A stretch of 64,000 nt of DNA from positions 34,182 through 98,181 of the forward strand of contig JAEUKX010000074.1 in assembly GCA_016794025.1 (NCBI GenBank), given 5' to 3'. Of the stretch, positions 9,623 through 18,984 are shown piece after piece. The position numbers were made by a program, and so were the translations under genes. The notes below the pieces were generated by a model, which was given only the letters and a program-made list of their open reading frames with translations, had not been told where the DNA came from and ran no database searches. Origin of the DNA: Rhodospirillales bacterium. GTDB taxonomy: Bacteria > Pseudomonadota > Alphaproteobacteria > CACIAM-22H2. Within the stretch, counting starts at the first letter, position 1. The number at the start of each line of letters is the position of its first letter.

Positions 9623-10657
9623 ATGACTGCCTCCATCGCCCTTCCGCCGACCGATTCGCAGCACGCCACGCGGCTCCTTGCGCGTGCGCTGGGCGAGTCT
9701 TTTGACCCTGCCCGGACCGTGATCGATGCGCCGATCGACGGTGCCGTGAACCGCACTTGGCCGGTCGTCCATTGCGGACGGAAATACGCATTGCGCCTTC
9801 GGCGCGAGGAAACGCACTTCCGCTACGAAAGGGGAATCGCGAAATCTGCGCTGGTTGCCCGCATTCATGCCGCCAAGAAGGCCGGATGGAGCGACGCACG
9901 TACGGCGCGCGAGAATTTCGTCGGGCCTGCCGATCTTGCACCGCCCTTCGCGCCGCCGCTCCTGCACTGGAGCAACGGCGACGAGCATTGGCCGCTGCCG
10001 TGGGAACTGACGGGCTGGTGCGAAGGCACGACCCTTGCCCGCCATGCAGATGCAGCAACGATTTCGCGTGCCGGTGCCGCTATCGCCGAAGTGCACTGCG
10101 TGCGGTTCGAGGGCGGGCACGCCGATCTTCTTTCGCTCGATCGAGCACCGCTGGATTTTGCGGCATGGCTTGATGCGGGCATCGCGCGCGAACTGGCACG
10201 CGGACGCATTCCGCCGTCGTTGGCGCGATTCGTCGAGAATCTCGGGGCGCACGCGCCGAGAAACGTCCAGTGGACGCTCGCGCACAACGATCTGCATGGC
10301 CTGCACCTGATTGACGACGCGGCGGCGGGCCGCATCTGGATCATCGACTGGGACAATGCCGCGGTGGCTCCGCCGGAGCTCGACTTCGTCAAGCTGCGCT
10401 ACTGGACGCGCGTCGACGCGCAGACCGGCCGCCTGACCGCCGACCCGGAGATCTACGGCGCGATCCGCGCGGCCTATGCCGCCGCCGGCGGGCCGACCCT
10501 CGACATCGCCGTATCGCGCGCGTGCGAGGCGCTCTGGCTGCTGCGCGTCTTCCATTTCGAGACCGACCGGAAGCTCGCCGGAAAGCCGACGCCGCGCCTG
10601 TTTCCGCCGGCCGAGACGTATCTGGACGCGCTCGAAGCGCTGGCGAAATCCCAATGA
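9623..10657 (+). CDS. APH/choline-kinase-like phosphotransferase
   Basis: Cytoplasmic small-molecule kinase of the aminoglycoside phosphotransferase fold. The catalytic loop is visible as LAHNDLHGLHLIDD followed by IWIIDWDNAAVAPPELD, giving the catalytic Asp and the metal-binding DWD. The usual Asn of the HxDxxxxN loop appears to be His. ATG at 9623 gives 344 residues; ATG at 9584 is an alternative and neither has a clear ribosome-binding site. Its last four bases overlap the kdsB start (ATGA), so the two are translationally coupled. That suggests a sugar or lipopolysaccharide-related substrate, but the substrate cannot be read from sequence. Confidence 0.8.
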   Translation: MTASIALPPTDSQHATRLLARALGESFDPARTVIDAPIDGAVNRTWPVVHCGRKYALRLRREETHFRYERGIAKSALVARIHAAKKAGWSDARTARENFVGPADLAPPFAPPLLHWSNGDEHWPLPWELTGWCEGTTLARHADAATISRAGAAIAEVHCVRFEGGHADLLSLDRAPLDFAAWLDAGIARELARGRIPPSLARFVENLGAHAPRNVQWTLAHNDLHGLHLIDDAAAGRIWIIDWDNAAVAPPELDFVKLRYWTRVDAQTGRLTADPEIYGAIRAAYAAAGGPTLDIAVSRACEALWLLRVFHFETDRKLAGKPTPRLFPPAETYLDALEALAKSQ

Positions 10658-11463
10658 GCGCGCTTGTCGTGATCCCGGCACGCTACGCCTCGTCGCGGTT
10701 TCCCGGAAAGCCGCTGGCCAAGGTGGCCGGCATCGAAATGATCCGGCGGGTCTGGGCGATCGCGCAGGCGGCCGAGGGTGTTTCGCGCGTCGTCGTGGCG
10801 ACGGACGATGCACGTATCGCCGATGCTGTCGCCGCGTTCGGCGGCGAAACCGTGATGACGCCCGAGAGCTGCCGCAACGGAACCGAACGCACGCATGCCG
10901 CGGTCGTGGCCCTCGGCATCCGCGACATGGCGATCGTCAATCTCCAGGGCGATGCGGTGCTGACGCCTCCATGGGTGGTCGCCGCCCTCGCGCGAACGAT
11001 GGCCGCGGATCCGTCGGTGCGGATCGGCACGCTGGCCACACGCATGTCGCCCGAAGCCTATGCGGCGCTGCGCCGGCAGAAGGAAGGCGGACAGGCCGGC
11101 GGCACGACGGTCACGTTCGACCGGAACGGCGATGCGCTCTATTTTTCGAAAAGCCTGATCCCTTTCGTGAAGAAGCCGGGCGGCGAACTGCCGATCTTCC
11201 GGCATATCGGGATCTACGCCTTCCGGCCCGAGACGCTTGCGGAATACGTGACGCTTCCGATGGGACCGTTCGAGAAGGCCGAGGAACTCGAGCAGCTCCG
11301 CGCGCTCGAGAACGGGATCCGCATGCGCGTCGTGCAGTGCGATTATCGCGGCCGCACGCATTGGTCGATCGACTCGCCCGGCGATTTGGCCGAGGCCGAG
11401 GCGATCCTCGCGCGCGAAGGCGAACTGCTCGCGACTTATGACGGAAGCGCCAGGGTCGCATGA
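10654..11463 (+). CDS. kdsB: 3-deoxy-manno-octulosonate cytidylyltransferase
   Basis: Activates KDO to CMP-KDO for lipid A core assembly, so the cell makes KDO-containing lipopolysaccharide. 269 residues. The nucleotide-binding signature IPARYASSRFPGKPLAKVAG is at the N-terminus; NLQGDAVL and the later HIGIYAFRPETL are typical of KdsB. The ATG overlaps the kinase stop (ATGA), and the gene ends in the same way onto the phosphatase gene. The middle segment differs a little from the classic NVQGDEP sequence (NLQGDAVLTPP), but the overall order of motifs supports KdsB over other cytidylyltransferases. Confidence 0.93.
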   Translation: MSALVVIPARYASSRFPGKPLAKVAGIEMIRRVWAIAQAAEGVSRVVVATDDARIADAVAAFGGETVMTPESCRNGTERTHAAVVALGIRDMAIVNLQGDAVLTPPWVVAALARTMAADPSVRIGTLATRMSPEAYAALRRQKEGGQAGGTTVTFDRNGDALYFSKSLIPFVKKPGGELPIFRHIGIYAFRPETLAEYVTLPMGPFEKAEELEQLRALENGIRMRVVQCDYRGRTHWSIDSPGDLAEAEAILAREGELLATYDGSARVA

Positions 11464-12110
11464 CGCGGCGCCTCCTGCTTGTCCGGCACGGAAATACGTT
11501 CGAGACAGGTGCGCCTGTCGTGCGAGTCGGTGCGCGCAGCGATCTGCCGCTGACCGCCAAGGGGATCGAGCAGGCGCGCATCTTCGGGAGTGCCGCACGC
11601 GCGGCGGGCTTGGCAATGGGCCCTTTCATTGCCGGGCCTTTGTCGCGTACCCGCGCCTTCGTCGAACATGCTTTCGGCGTGCGCCCGCGCGCGGATGACC
11701 GACTGCGCGAGATCGACTACGGAAGCTGGGAGGGCCTCACCGACGGCGAGATTGCAACCGCCGCCGGCGCCGAGACGCTCGAAGCCTGGAACAGGCGCTG
11801 CAGCTGGCCGGCCGGCCAGGGCTGGTCGCCGGATCCCGAAACGATCGAGCGCGGTGCCGCCGGCCTGATCGACGAACTGTCAGCCGGCGATCCGGCGTTC
11901 GTCCCGGTCCTGTGCAGTTCGCAGGGAATCCTCCGCTATTTCGCGAAGCGTGACGCGGCCTGGTTTGCCGCCGCGCTTGCGAAGGGCGGGCTTGGCGTCG
12001 GTACAGGCAACTGCTGCGGCATGTCCGTCGAAGGCGGACATGTGCGTGTCGCGTTCTGGAATGCGAAGCCGGACGCGGGCGCGCTTCGCGACTGGCGCGC
12101 GGCCGGCTAG
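11460..12110 (+). CDS. Histidine phosphatase family protein (phosphoglycerate-mutase-like)
   Basis: 216-residue cytoplasmic phosphatase. The N-terminal LLLVRHGNTFE contains the RHG nucleophile; LSRTRAFVEHAFG and REIDYGSWEGLTDGE match the phosphate-binding and acid regions of the phosphoglycerate mutase superfamily. The second histidine expected near the C-terminal third (usually GHG or SHG) reads CSSQGILRYF, so the catalytic pocket departs from consensus. It is translationally coupled to kdsB by ATGA, suggesting a role with KDO or another sugar phosphate, but CobC-like or general phosphatase activity is equally possible. It ends tail to tail with the next gene, sharing CTAG. Confidence 0.8.
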   Translation: MTRRLLLVRHGNTFETGAPVVRVGARSDLPLTAKGIEQARIFGSAARAAGLAMGPFIAGPLSRTRAFVEHAFGVRPRADDRLREIDYGSWEGLTDGEIATAAGAETLEAWNRRCSWPAGQGWSPDPETIERGAAGLIDELSAGDPAFVPVLCSSQGILRYFAKRDAAWFAAALAKGGLGVGTGNCCGMSVEGGHVRVAFWNAKPDAGALRDWRAAG

Positions 12111-12991
12111 GAGTCCGGCGGCGTCTCGGGCTTCGCGGAGGGTTCGCCGTCCGCCGGCGCTGGATCGGGCGCCGGGAAAAGTGCATCGGTCCTTCCGAGC
12201 TTGTAGTAATACGCGAGCCCGACATATTCGCGGATCGCCTCGGACAGGAAATTGAGGTTGTGTCCGAGACGGAATGCGCTGTCGAAAGGCTGGTTCGGGT
12301 CGGTCGCGAAGTCGATCGGATAGGCAATCAGGTGCTGCCAGCCGGCCTTGCGGAACGTGCCGTAGGCGCGCGGCATGTGCCGGGCCGAAGTGATGAGGAG
12401 CCAGGTCTCCTCCGGCTCCGGCTTCACGAGTTCGCGCGAGAATTTCGCGTTCTCGTAGGTATTTCGCGACTGATCCTCGAAGATGATGCGCGTGGTGTCG
12501 AGGCCGATGCGCGCGAAAATCCGGCGCACGACGTCGGCCTCTGTGTCCTTGCCGTCGATAAGCTCGATCGACCCGCCGGTGAACACGTGCTTGGCCGCCG
12601 GGTAGCGCCTGGCAAGCTCGATGAAGGCATCGAGGCGCGGGCTGCCGGCTGCGAGCAGCGAGGACGGCACGCCGCGCTTGCCGATCACGTAGTAATCGAT
12701 GACTCCGCCGAGCACGAGGATGCCGTCCACGCGCGCCGGCAGCGAGACAACCGGCGGGAAGCGGTCTTCGATCGGCCGCAGCAATGCCTGCCCGATGGGG
12801 AACATCGCGACCGCGACAGTAAGGGCCGCGGACAGGCACACCACCGACCGGCCTGCGCGCCACCAGCGCGTCCAGAGCAGCGCGCAGCCGGCGACCCAAA
12901 GCGACAGCAGCAGGCTTGCCGGCTCGGCGACGAGCCAGAAAAGCTTCGAAAGGGTCAGCTGGAAATCTGCGACTAGCGGCACGGCGGGCAC
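12107..12991 (-). CDS. YdcF/ElyC family inner-membrane protein (DUF218)
   Basis: 294 residues. Two hydrophobic segments at the N-terminus (about residues 18-40 and 48-66) anchor the protein; the rest forms a DUF218 domain. Motifs seen are ILVLGGVIDYY, FTGGS, EDQSRNTYENA and LLITSARHMPRAYGTFRKAG, all characteristic of ElyC/SanA/YdcF proteins, which are linked to envelope integrity and undecaprenyl-phosphate use. The C-terminus is Pro/Ala-rich. It lies 42 bases after the sensor kinase gene on the same strand and is probably cotranscribed with it. Its stop overlaps the stop of the convergent phosphatase gene. Confidence 0.88.
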   Translation of the reverse strand: MPAVPLVADFQLTLSKLFWLVAEPASLLLSLWVAGCALLWTRWWRAGRSVVCLSAALTVAVAMFPIGQALLRPIEDRFPPVVSLPARVDGILVLGGVIDYYVIGKRGVPSSLLAAGSPRLDAFIELARRYPAAKHVFTGGSIELIDGKDTEADVVRRIFARIGLDTTRIIFEDQSRNTYENAKFSRELVKPEPEETWLLITSARHMPRAYGTFRKAGWQHLIAYPIDFATDPNQPFDSAFRLGHNLNFLSEAIREYVGLAYYYKLGRTDALFPAPDPAPADGEPSAKPETPPDS

Positions 12992-13033
12992 TCTAGGCGC
13001 CCCAAGCCGGTGCGCGCAACCGATTGAAATGCC

Positions 13034-14086
<1,053 letters not shown>

Positions 14087-14142
14087 GGGGAGATTTCTTT
14101 CGCCATCGCGGGCGATCTTCGGCCGGCAATGTTAATGAATCG

Positions 14143-14172
14143 TCACCAACAGGGCGGTACCCCTGCTATAAC
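14143..14172 (+). promoter_or_regulatory. Possible sigma-70 promoter for tRNA-Ser
   Basis: TATAAC at 14167-14172 is a good -10 element about 25 bases before the tRNA. An upstream TCACCA at 14143-14148 is only a weak -35, with an 18-base spacer. Position makes it a plausible tRNA promoter. Confidence 0.35.
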
Positions 14173-14196
14173 CCGGGCCGCGCGAAACGGCGGCAC

Positions 14197-14286
14197 GGAC
14201 GGGTGGCCGAGTGGTTTAAGGCAGCGGTCTTGAAAACCGCCGCAGGTGCAAGCCTGCCGTGAGTTCGAATCTCACCCCGTCCGCCA
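14197..14286 (+). tRNA. tRNA-Ser (anticodon UGA)
   Basis: A 90-base class II tRNA. The acceptor arms GGACGGG and CCCGTCC pair perfectly, the discriminator is G and CCA is encoded. The anticodon arm is GCGGT-CTTGAAA-ACCGC, placing TGA at 14231-14233. A long variable arm (GCAGGTGCAAGCCTGC) follows, as expected for serine, and the T-loop reads GTTCGAATC. It reads UCA codons and, by wobble, other UCN codons. The racemase-like gene begins 42 bases downstream on the same strand. Confidence 0.97.
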
Positions 14287-14328
14287 GCCGCCCGACAGGC
14301 GCAGGCATACCGGCAACGGAGAGCGGAC

Positions 14329-15096
14329 TTGGACGGGCGGCAATCGCGCATCGCACATGGCGGCAAGGCCATCTACGGGGCAAGGCTCGGCATCCTGATG
14401 CTCGACGCCCGGTTCCCGCGCATTCCCGGCGACATGGGCAATGCGCGCACATGGCCGTTCCCCGTCCTCTACCGCGTCGTGCGCGGCGCCGATCCCGACC
14501 GTGTCGTGCGCGGCGGCGCCAAGGGCCTGCTGTCCGCTTTCCTCGATGCGGGCCGCGAACTCGTCGAACTCGGCGCCGACGGGATCACGACCAACTGCGG
14601 CTTTCTTTCGCTCTACCAGCGCGAGCTTGCGGCCCATGTCGGCGTGCCCGTCGCCACGTCAAGCCTTATGCAGGCACGCGCGATCGCCGCGACTCTCCCG
14701 CCGGGGCGGACATGCGGCATCCTCACGGTGGACGCGAAGAGCCTGACGCCAGCGCATCTTGCCGCTGCGGACGTGCCGCCCGGCACGCCCGTCTTCGGGA
14801 CCGAAGGTGGCCGGGAATTCACGCGCGCAATCCTCGGGAACGAGCCTGTGCTGGATGTCGCGGCGGCCGAGCGCGATATCCTCGAGGCCGGTTCAGCACT
14901 TGTCGCCGCGCACCCGGACGTCGGGGCCATCCTGCTCGAATGCACCAATATGGCGCCTTATTCCCGGGCGCTGCGCACACATCTTGGGCTGCCCGTTTTC
15001 GATATCGTCAGCTTCATGGCGTGGTTCCATGCCGCCCTTGATCCAAGCGATTTCGGGGCACCGGCTGCCGGATCGCATCCCTGGCGCGAGCGCTGA
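14329..15096 (+). CDS. Aspartate/glutamate racemase-like protein
   Basis: 255-residue protein of the Asp/Glu/hydantoin racemase superfamily. Two cysteines lie where the catalytic pair is expected: GITTNCGFLSLYQ near residue 90 and ILLECTNMAPYS near residue 205. SSLMQARAI and GILTVDAKSLTPAH are also family-like. The start is the TTG at 14329, with GGAGA about 8 bases upstream. The substrate may be an amino acid, hydantoin or arylmalonate-type acid. It follows the tRNA closely, so read-through from the tRNA promoter is possible. The nearby D-threonine-aldolase-like gene hints at D-amino-acid metabolism, which is inference. Confidence 0.8.
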   Translation: MDGRQSRIAHGGKAIYGARLGILMLDARFPRIPGDMGNARTWPFPVLYRVVRGADPDRVVRGGAKGLLSAFLDAGRELVELGADGITTNCGFLSLYQRELAAHVGVPVATSSLMQARAIAATLPPGRTCGILTVDAKSLTPAHLAAADVPPGTPVFGTEGGREFTRAILGNEPVLDVAAAERDILEAGSALVAAHPDVGAILLECTNMAPYSRALRTHLGLPVFDIVSFMAWFHAALDPSDFGAPAAGSHPWRER

Positions 15097-15135
15097 CGGC
15101 CGGATTTCACGTACCCGGTCCGTTCGCCCTTTCGC

Positions 15136-15156
15136 GGGCGGGCGTTGCGCCCGCCC
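15136..15156 (+). terminator. GC-rich hairpin downstream of the racemase-like gene
   Basis: Perfect 9-bp arms GGGCGGGCG and CGCCCGCCC flank a TTG loop, 40 bases after the racemase stop. No T-run follows, so if it terminates transcription it is a non-canonical or Rho-assisted site. Confidence 0.4.
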
Positions 15157-15238
15157 CCGAATCCCATGTAGTAGAAATTACCGTTACAAAACATGAGGCT
15201 CGCCGCTAGGATCGGGCAGGACGGGTCAGGAACGGTTA

Positions 15239-16501
15239 ATGGACACGACGCCGCAACGGACGGATGAGGAAACCCTCGTATCGGATCTCGACCGCATCAA
15301 GCGGACGGGAAACACCGTTCCGCGCATGGCGGTTGTCATCTCGATGCAGCGTCAGGCCTGGTTCACCCGCCGGCGCGAAAACTACAACGTCATCTTTCAC
15401 GCGATCCGCGAGATGGTGCAGCGCGCCGAAGGCACGATCTACTCGCTCGCGAATTTCGACATCGTCTTCATCTTCCGCGTCGACAATCCCCAGCAGTTCG
15501 AAAGCATCGTCACCGAGCTCGACGATCTGCTCCGCCGGCATTCCGTCGCGACGGGCATGCCGGACGAGAACATCGAAGAGTCCTGCACCTGGTACAGCTT
15601 CGAGACCCAGTTCCCCGACTTCTATGACTATGCCAAGGCGGCCCTCGAGGAACAGAAGACCCAGCAGGAAGCCCGTCTTCGCGCCATGCAGCGCGCGGGA
15701 GCGGCGGCCGGCCCCGCCTACGGCCAGGCTTTCCAGGCGCTGACGCCGGCGGTTCTCGGCCAGCTCGAGGAAGCGTTCGCCAAGGCCGATGCCAAGACGC
15801 TGCTGAAGAACCAGCCGGTTGCCATCGCGCTGACGGCAAACCAGCTCCGCCCGATATTCCGCGAATATTTCTTCAGCGTGAACGACGTGCGTGCGCTGAT
15901 CCAGCCGCGCGTGAACATGCGCGGTCAGCGCGGCCTGTTCCAGATGCTGACCCGGACGTTCGACAACCGCCTTCTGCGCGCTCTGTCGGAGGGGCTTCTC
16001 ACCAAGACTGCCGGCAACATCTCGATCAACCTCAACGTCGACACGATCCTTTCCGACCGGTTTCGGGAGTTCGACCAGCGGATCGGATCGTTCGTTGCCA
16101 AGGGAAACATCATCGTCGAGATCCCGCGGCACGACGTCTTTGCCGATTTCGAGGCCTACAACCGCGCGATCGACACGCTGCAGAAGGCCGGCTACCGGTC
16201 GCTGCTGGACGGGCTGACGCCGGATACGTTGACGTTCTTCCGTCGTTCCGAACTGCGCGCCGACCTCGTGAAGATGTTCTTCTTCAAGGACCACGCCGAG
16301 GACTGGCGCATGAAGGGGCTCGCCGCCATGCTTGCGGAGGCCGACATCAACCGCATCATCATGGGGCGTTGCGAGACGCCCATGGCCTTCGAACTCGGCC
16401 AGCAGGTCGGCATTCGCATGTTCCAGGGTTGGCACGTGGATGCGCTGATGCGCGCGATGATGCCCGTTCCCCCAGGCCCGGCGGCGGCGCCGACCCGCTA
16501 G
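15239..16501 (+). CDS. Degenerate GGDEF-EAL-type protein
   Basis: 420 residues with an AGGAA ribosome-binding site. I infer a degraded c-di-GMP scaffold. The N-terminal part (about residues 25-120) has the rhythm of a GGDEF fold (SLANFDIVFIF, VTELDDLLRRH) without a GGDEF motif. The C-terminal part (about 185-405) follows an EAL barrel: ISINLNV for the NLS strand, IIVEIPRHD for the EITE strand, DLVKMFF for the Lys-containing strand, and LGQQVGIRMFQGW for the final LGI-QG element. The EAL and DDFG signatures are missing, so catalysis is unlikely and a binding or structural role is more probable. The gene ends 5 bases before the D-threonine-aldolase-like gene. Confidence 0.65.
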   Translation: MDTTPQRTDEETLVSDLDRIKRTGNTVPRMAVVISMQRQAWFTRRRENYNVIFHAIREMVQRAEGTIYSLANFDIVFIFRVDNPQQFESIVTELDDLLRRHSVATGMPDENIEESCTWYSFETQFPDFYDYAKAALEEQKTQQEARLRAMQRAGAAAGPAYGQAFQALTPAVLGQLEEAFAKADAKTLLKNQPVAIALTANQLRPIFREYFFSVNDVRALIQPRVNMRGQRGLFQMLTRTFDNRLLRALSEGLLTKTAGNISINLNVDTILSDRFREFDQRIGSFVAKGNIIVEIPRHDVFADFEAYNRAIDTLQKAGYRSLLDGLTPDTLTFFRRSELRADLVKMFFFKDHAEDWRMKGLAAMLAEADINRIIMGRCETPMAFELGQQVGIRMFQGWHVDALMRAMMPVPPGPAAAPTR

Positions 16502-16506
16502 CGCCG

Positions 16507-17649
16507 GTGCGTCTCGCCGACCTGCCGACTCCTTCCCTCGTCCTCGACCGGGCCCGTCTGAAGCGCAATATCGCGCGCATGCACGAAAGCGCGAGGCGCC
16601 TTGGCGTCGGCCTGCGCCCGCACCTGAAAACGGCCAAGTGCGTCGAAGTCGCGCGTGAAGTGCATGGCGGCGGCACGGGGCCCATCACGGTCTCGACCCT
16701 CGCCGAGGCGCGCTTCTTCGCGCAGGCGGGCTTCGAGGACATCCTCTACGCCGTCGCGATCCCGCCCTCGAAGCTCGATCGTGCCGCGGGAATCCAGCGT
16801 GCGGCCCCCGGCCTCAAGATCCTGACCGACGATGTCGATGGTGCACGCGCGATTGTCGAACGGGGCAAGTCGCTTGGCGTGCGTTTTTCCGCCCTGGTCG
16901 AGGTCGAGACCGGCGGCGGCCGCGCAGGTGTCGAACCTGAATCGCCAGAGTTCGCGGCTATCCTCGATATCCTCGGGCCCGCGGGCATGTTCGCCGGCGT
17001 AATGGCACATGCGGGCCATTCCTATGCCTGCGATAGCATCGCGGCGATCGAAGAGGTTGCCGAAGCCGAACGCGCCGGCGTGGTCAAGGCGGCCGGCATC
17101 GCGTCGGCGCGCGGCCATTTTCCCGCGACGGTCAGCGTCGGATCGACTCCGACGGCGCTGTATGCGCGCCATCTGACGGGCGTCAACGAGATGCGGCCGG
17201 GGAATTTCGTGTTCTTCGACCTGTTCCAGCACGGGCTTGGCATGTGCGCGGCCGACGACCTTGCGGTTGGCGTGCTCGCATCTGTCATCGGCCACAGCCG
17301 CACACGCAACCACATCCTTCTCGACGCGGGCGCTCTCGCGCTTTCGAAGGATACGGGCGCCAACCGCCGGATCGAGCAGGTCGGCTACGGTCTCGTCCGT
17401 GCTCCGGATGCCGCCCTGCCGCGCGAGGATCTTGCCGTTCTCGACGTGCATCAGGAGCACGGCATCCTTTCGGCCCGGCACGGGCTCGATGCCATGGAAC
17501 CCCTGCCCTTCGGGGATTGGCCGGTCGGCCGGCGCATCTTCGTCCTGCCGAACCATGTGTGCATGACGGCGGCAATGTACGACCGCTACTACGTCGTCGA
17601 CGGCAGCGATGAGATCATCGCCGTCTGGAACCGCGTCGGCGGCTGGTAG
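16507..17649 (+). CDS. D-threonine aldolase / D-serine dehydratase-like PLP enzyme
   Basis: 380 residues. Fold type III PLP enzyme with an alanine-racemase-like barrel. RPHLKTAK near residue 40 gives the PLP lysine; VEVETGGGRAGV and VSVGSTPTAL are cofactor-binding loops. The C-terminal LPNHVCMTAAMYDRYYVVDG has the His-Cys pair that binds the divalent metal in D-threonine aldolase and eukaryotic-type D-serine dehydratase. The likely reaction is cleavage of a D-3-hydroxy amino acid to glycine and an aldehyde, or its dehydration. The start is the GTG at 16507, five bases after the upstream stop; the longer in-frame region is the previous gene in another frame. Confidence 0.86.
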   Translation: MRLADLPTPSLVLDRARLKRNIARMHESARRLGVGLRPHLKTAKCVEVAREVHGGGTGPITVSTLAEARFFAQAGFEDILYAVAIPPSKLDRAAGIQRAAPGLKILTDDVDGARAIVERGKSLGVRFSALVEVETGGGRAGVEPESPEFAAILDILGPAGMFAGVMAHAGHSYACDSIAAIEEVAEAERAGVVKAAGIASARGHFPATVSVGSTPTALYARHLTGVNEMRPGNFVFFDLFQHGLGMCAADDLAVGVLASVIGHSRTRNHILLDAGALALSKDTGANRRIEQVGYGLVRAPDAALPREDLAVLDVHQEHGILSARHGLDAMEPLPFGDWPVGRRIFVLPNHVCMTAAMYDRYYVVDGSDEIIAVWNRVGGW

Positions 17650-18984
17650 TCAGAACGGGTATTTCGGATTGGCGATCTTCGTGCGCGCGCGCGCGTGCTC
17701 GCGCAGGGCGCCGTGGAAAGCGGCGTTCGCGTCGTAGCGTCCGGCCCGGATATCGCCGACGAGACTGCGGTCGGAATGGCCGGCCACGCGCTGCGGCAAT
17801 CCCCGCGTGGCGATGCCGAGCGCACTTGCGACCATCAGGCCGTCGAGACGCCGGTCATCCGGCAGCTGGCCAAGCAGCTCGCGCGAAAAGACCTGCACCG
17901 CAAGTGCCGCAAGCGTGCCTGCATCGGGCAGATCGTCGGGCAGTTCCGCCGGAACGGGGCCCGGTGCCGAGTCCGCGTCGATCAGGGCAAGCATCTCGTA
18001 TTCGAGCTCGGCGATGCGTCGACCGGTCAGGGCAAGATCGAGCGACTGCTCGCCGCCGCCTACGAAACGCTCCCCCTGCTGGAGCGCGATCACCGCCCAG
18101 CGCGCATGCGCCATGATCTCCCAGTAGTGGATGCGCGCCGCGTCGGGCGTGCGGCCAGACGTTCCGGAATAGCCCGCGTAGAAGTCGGCGCGTTCGCCCA
18201 CGCCGCCCGCTTCGCGCGCGATCTGGCCGAAACGCCAGCATTTCGCGCAGAACCAGCCGATATCCTCGTCCGGATCGCTCCAGCCGGCGAATTCCCAGTC
18301 GAGGATGCCGGTCAGACCGTCGGCGTCGGCCATGTAGTTGCCGGTCCGATAGTCCCGATGGCAGAGAGCGAGCGCCGCCGCAGGGGGCGCGTTGCGCTCG
18401 AGCCATCGCAGCCCGAGTTCCAGTGCCGGGCGGGGTTGCCGGTAGCCGTCCAGCCAGGCGCGATAGTCCGATATGGCGGCGAGCGCCGGTGCCAGCGTCG
18501 GCATCGGCAGGAACGCGAGGTCCGCGCGTGGCGGCGCGACCGTATGGAGCTTCGCAAGCTCGGCTCCCAGCGTGCGCGCCAGCTTTGCGCGGTCGCCGTT
18601 CCATTTCGCGTCGCTGGCGAGCACATGGCCCAGCGCCGTACCGTCGACACGGCCCATCACGTAGAACGGCTTGCCCAGCACGCGCGCATCGGCGCACAGG
18701 CCCACGGGCTCCGGAACGCGTACGCCCGCACCATGTGCCGCAGCGAGGATCGCGAACTCCTCCGCCCGGCCGTGGCTCACCGCCACGCCGGTCGGCGCAT
18801 CCGTGCGCAGAACGGCCTTGAGCAGGCCCGCTTTGGGCCCGCCGCGCACCTTGGCATCGAATGCCCAGTTCTCCTGGATGGCGCCGCCGGAGAGCTTGCG
18901 CCAGGCGACGACCTGGACCTGTTCGGCTTTCAGCGCGCCAATGAGCCAGCCCGCCAGGGCCGGCGGCGGCGACTGCGGGCTCAA
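17650..18984 (-). CDS. APH-type acyl-CoA kinase fused to a DUF6285-like domain (LvaA-LvaB-like)
   Basis: 444 residues. Residues 1-335 are a phosphotransferase with AIQENWAFD, the catalytic loop LCHRDYRTGNYM (Asp211, Asn216) and the metal site ILDWEFAGWSDPDEDIGW (Asp229). Residues 350-444 form a helical tail (LPDAGTLAALAVQVFSRELL, ALGIATRGL) that resembles DUF6285, usually a separate small protein beside such kinases. In Pseudomonas putida LvaA with LvaB phosphorylates 4-hydroxyacyl-CoA in levulinate use; the fusion and gene context suggest the same job. The start TTG at 18984 overlaps the acyl-CoA dehydrogenase stop (TTGA), with GGAAG 5 bases upstream. The frame remains open further upstream, but that part is antisense-frame noise inside the dehydrogenase. 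Confidence 0.82.
   Translation of the reverse strand: MSPQSPPPALAGWLIGALKAEQVQVVAWRKLSGGAIQENWAFDAKVRGGPKAGLLKAVLRTDAPTGVAVSHGRAEEFAILAAAHGAGVRVPEPVGLCADARVLGKPFYVMGRVDGTALGHVLASDAKWNGDRAKLARTLGAELAKLHTVAPPRADLAFLPMPTLAPALAAISDYRAWLDGYRQPRPALELGLRWLERNAPPAAALALCHRDYRTGNYMADADGLTGILDWEFAGWSDPDEDIGWFCAKCWRFGQIAREAGGVGERADFYAGYSGTSGRTPDAARIHYWEIMAHARWAVIALQQGERFVGGGEQSLDLALTGRRIAELEYEMLALIDADSAPGPVPAELPDDLPDAGTLAALAVQVFSRELLGQLPDDRRLDGLMVASALGIATRGLPQRVAGHSDRSLVGDIRAGRYDANAAFHGALREHARARTKIANPKYPF

Noticed and set aside
10035..10310. Short frames inside the APH-like kinase gene
   Set aside because: Alternative-frame shadows of a gene with clear kinase motifs.
14282..14330. Second tRNA after tRNA-Ser
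   Set aside because: The 42-base gap to the racemase-like gene is too short and lacks tRNA arms.
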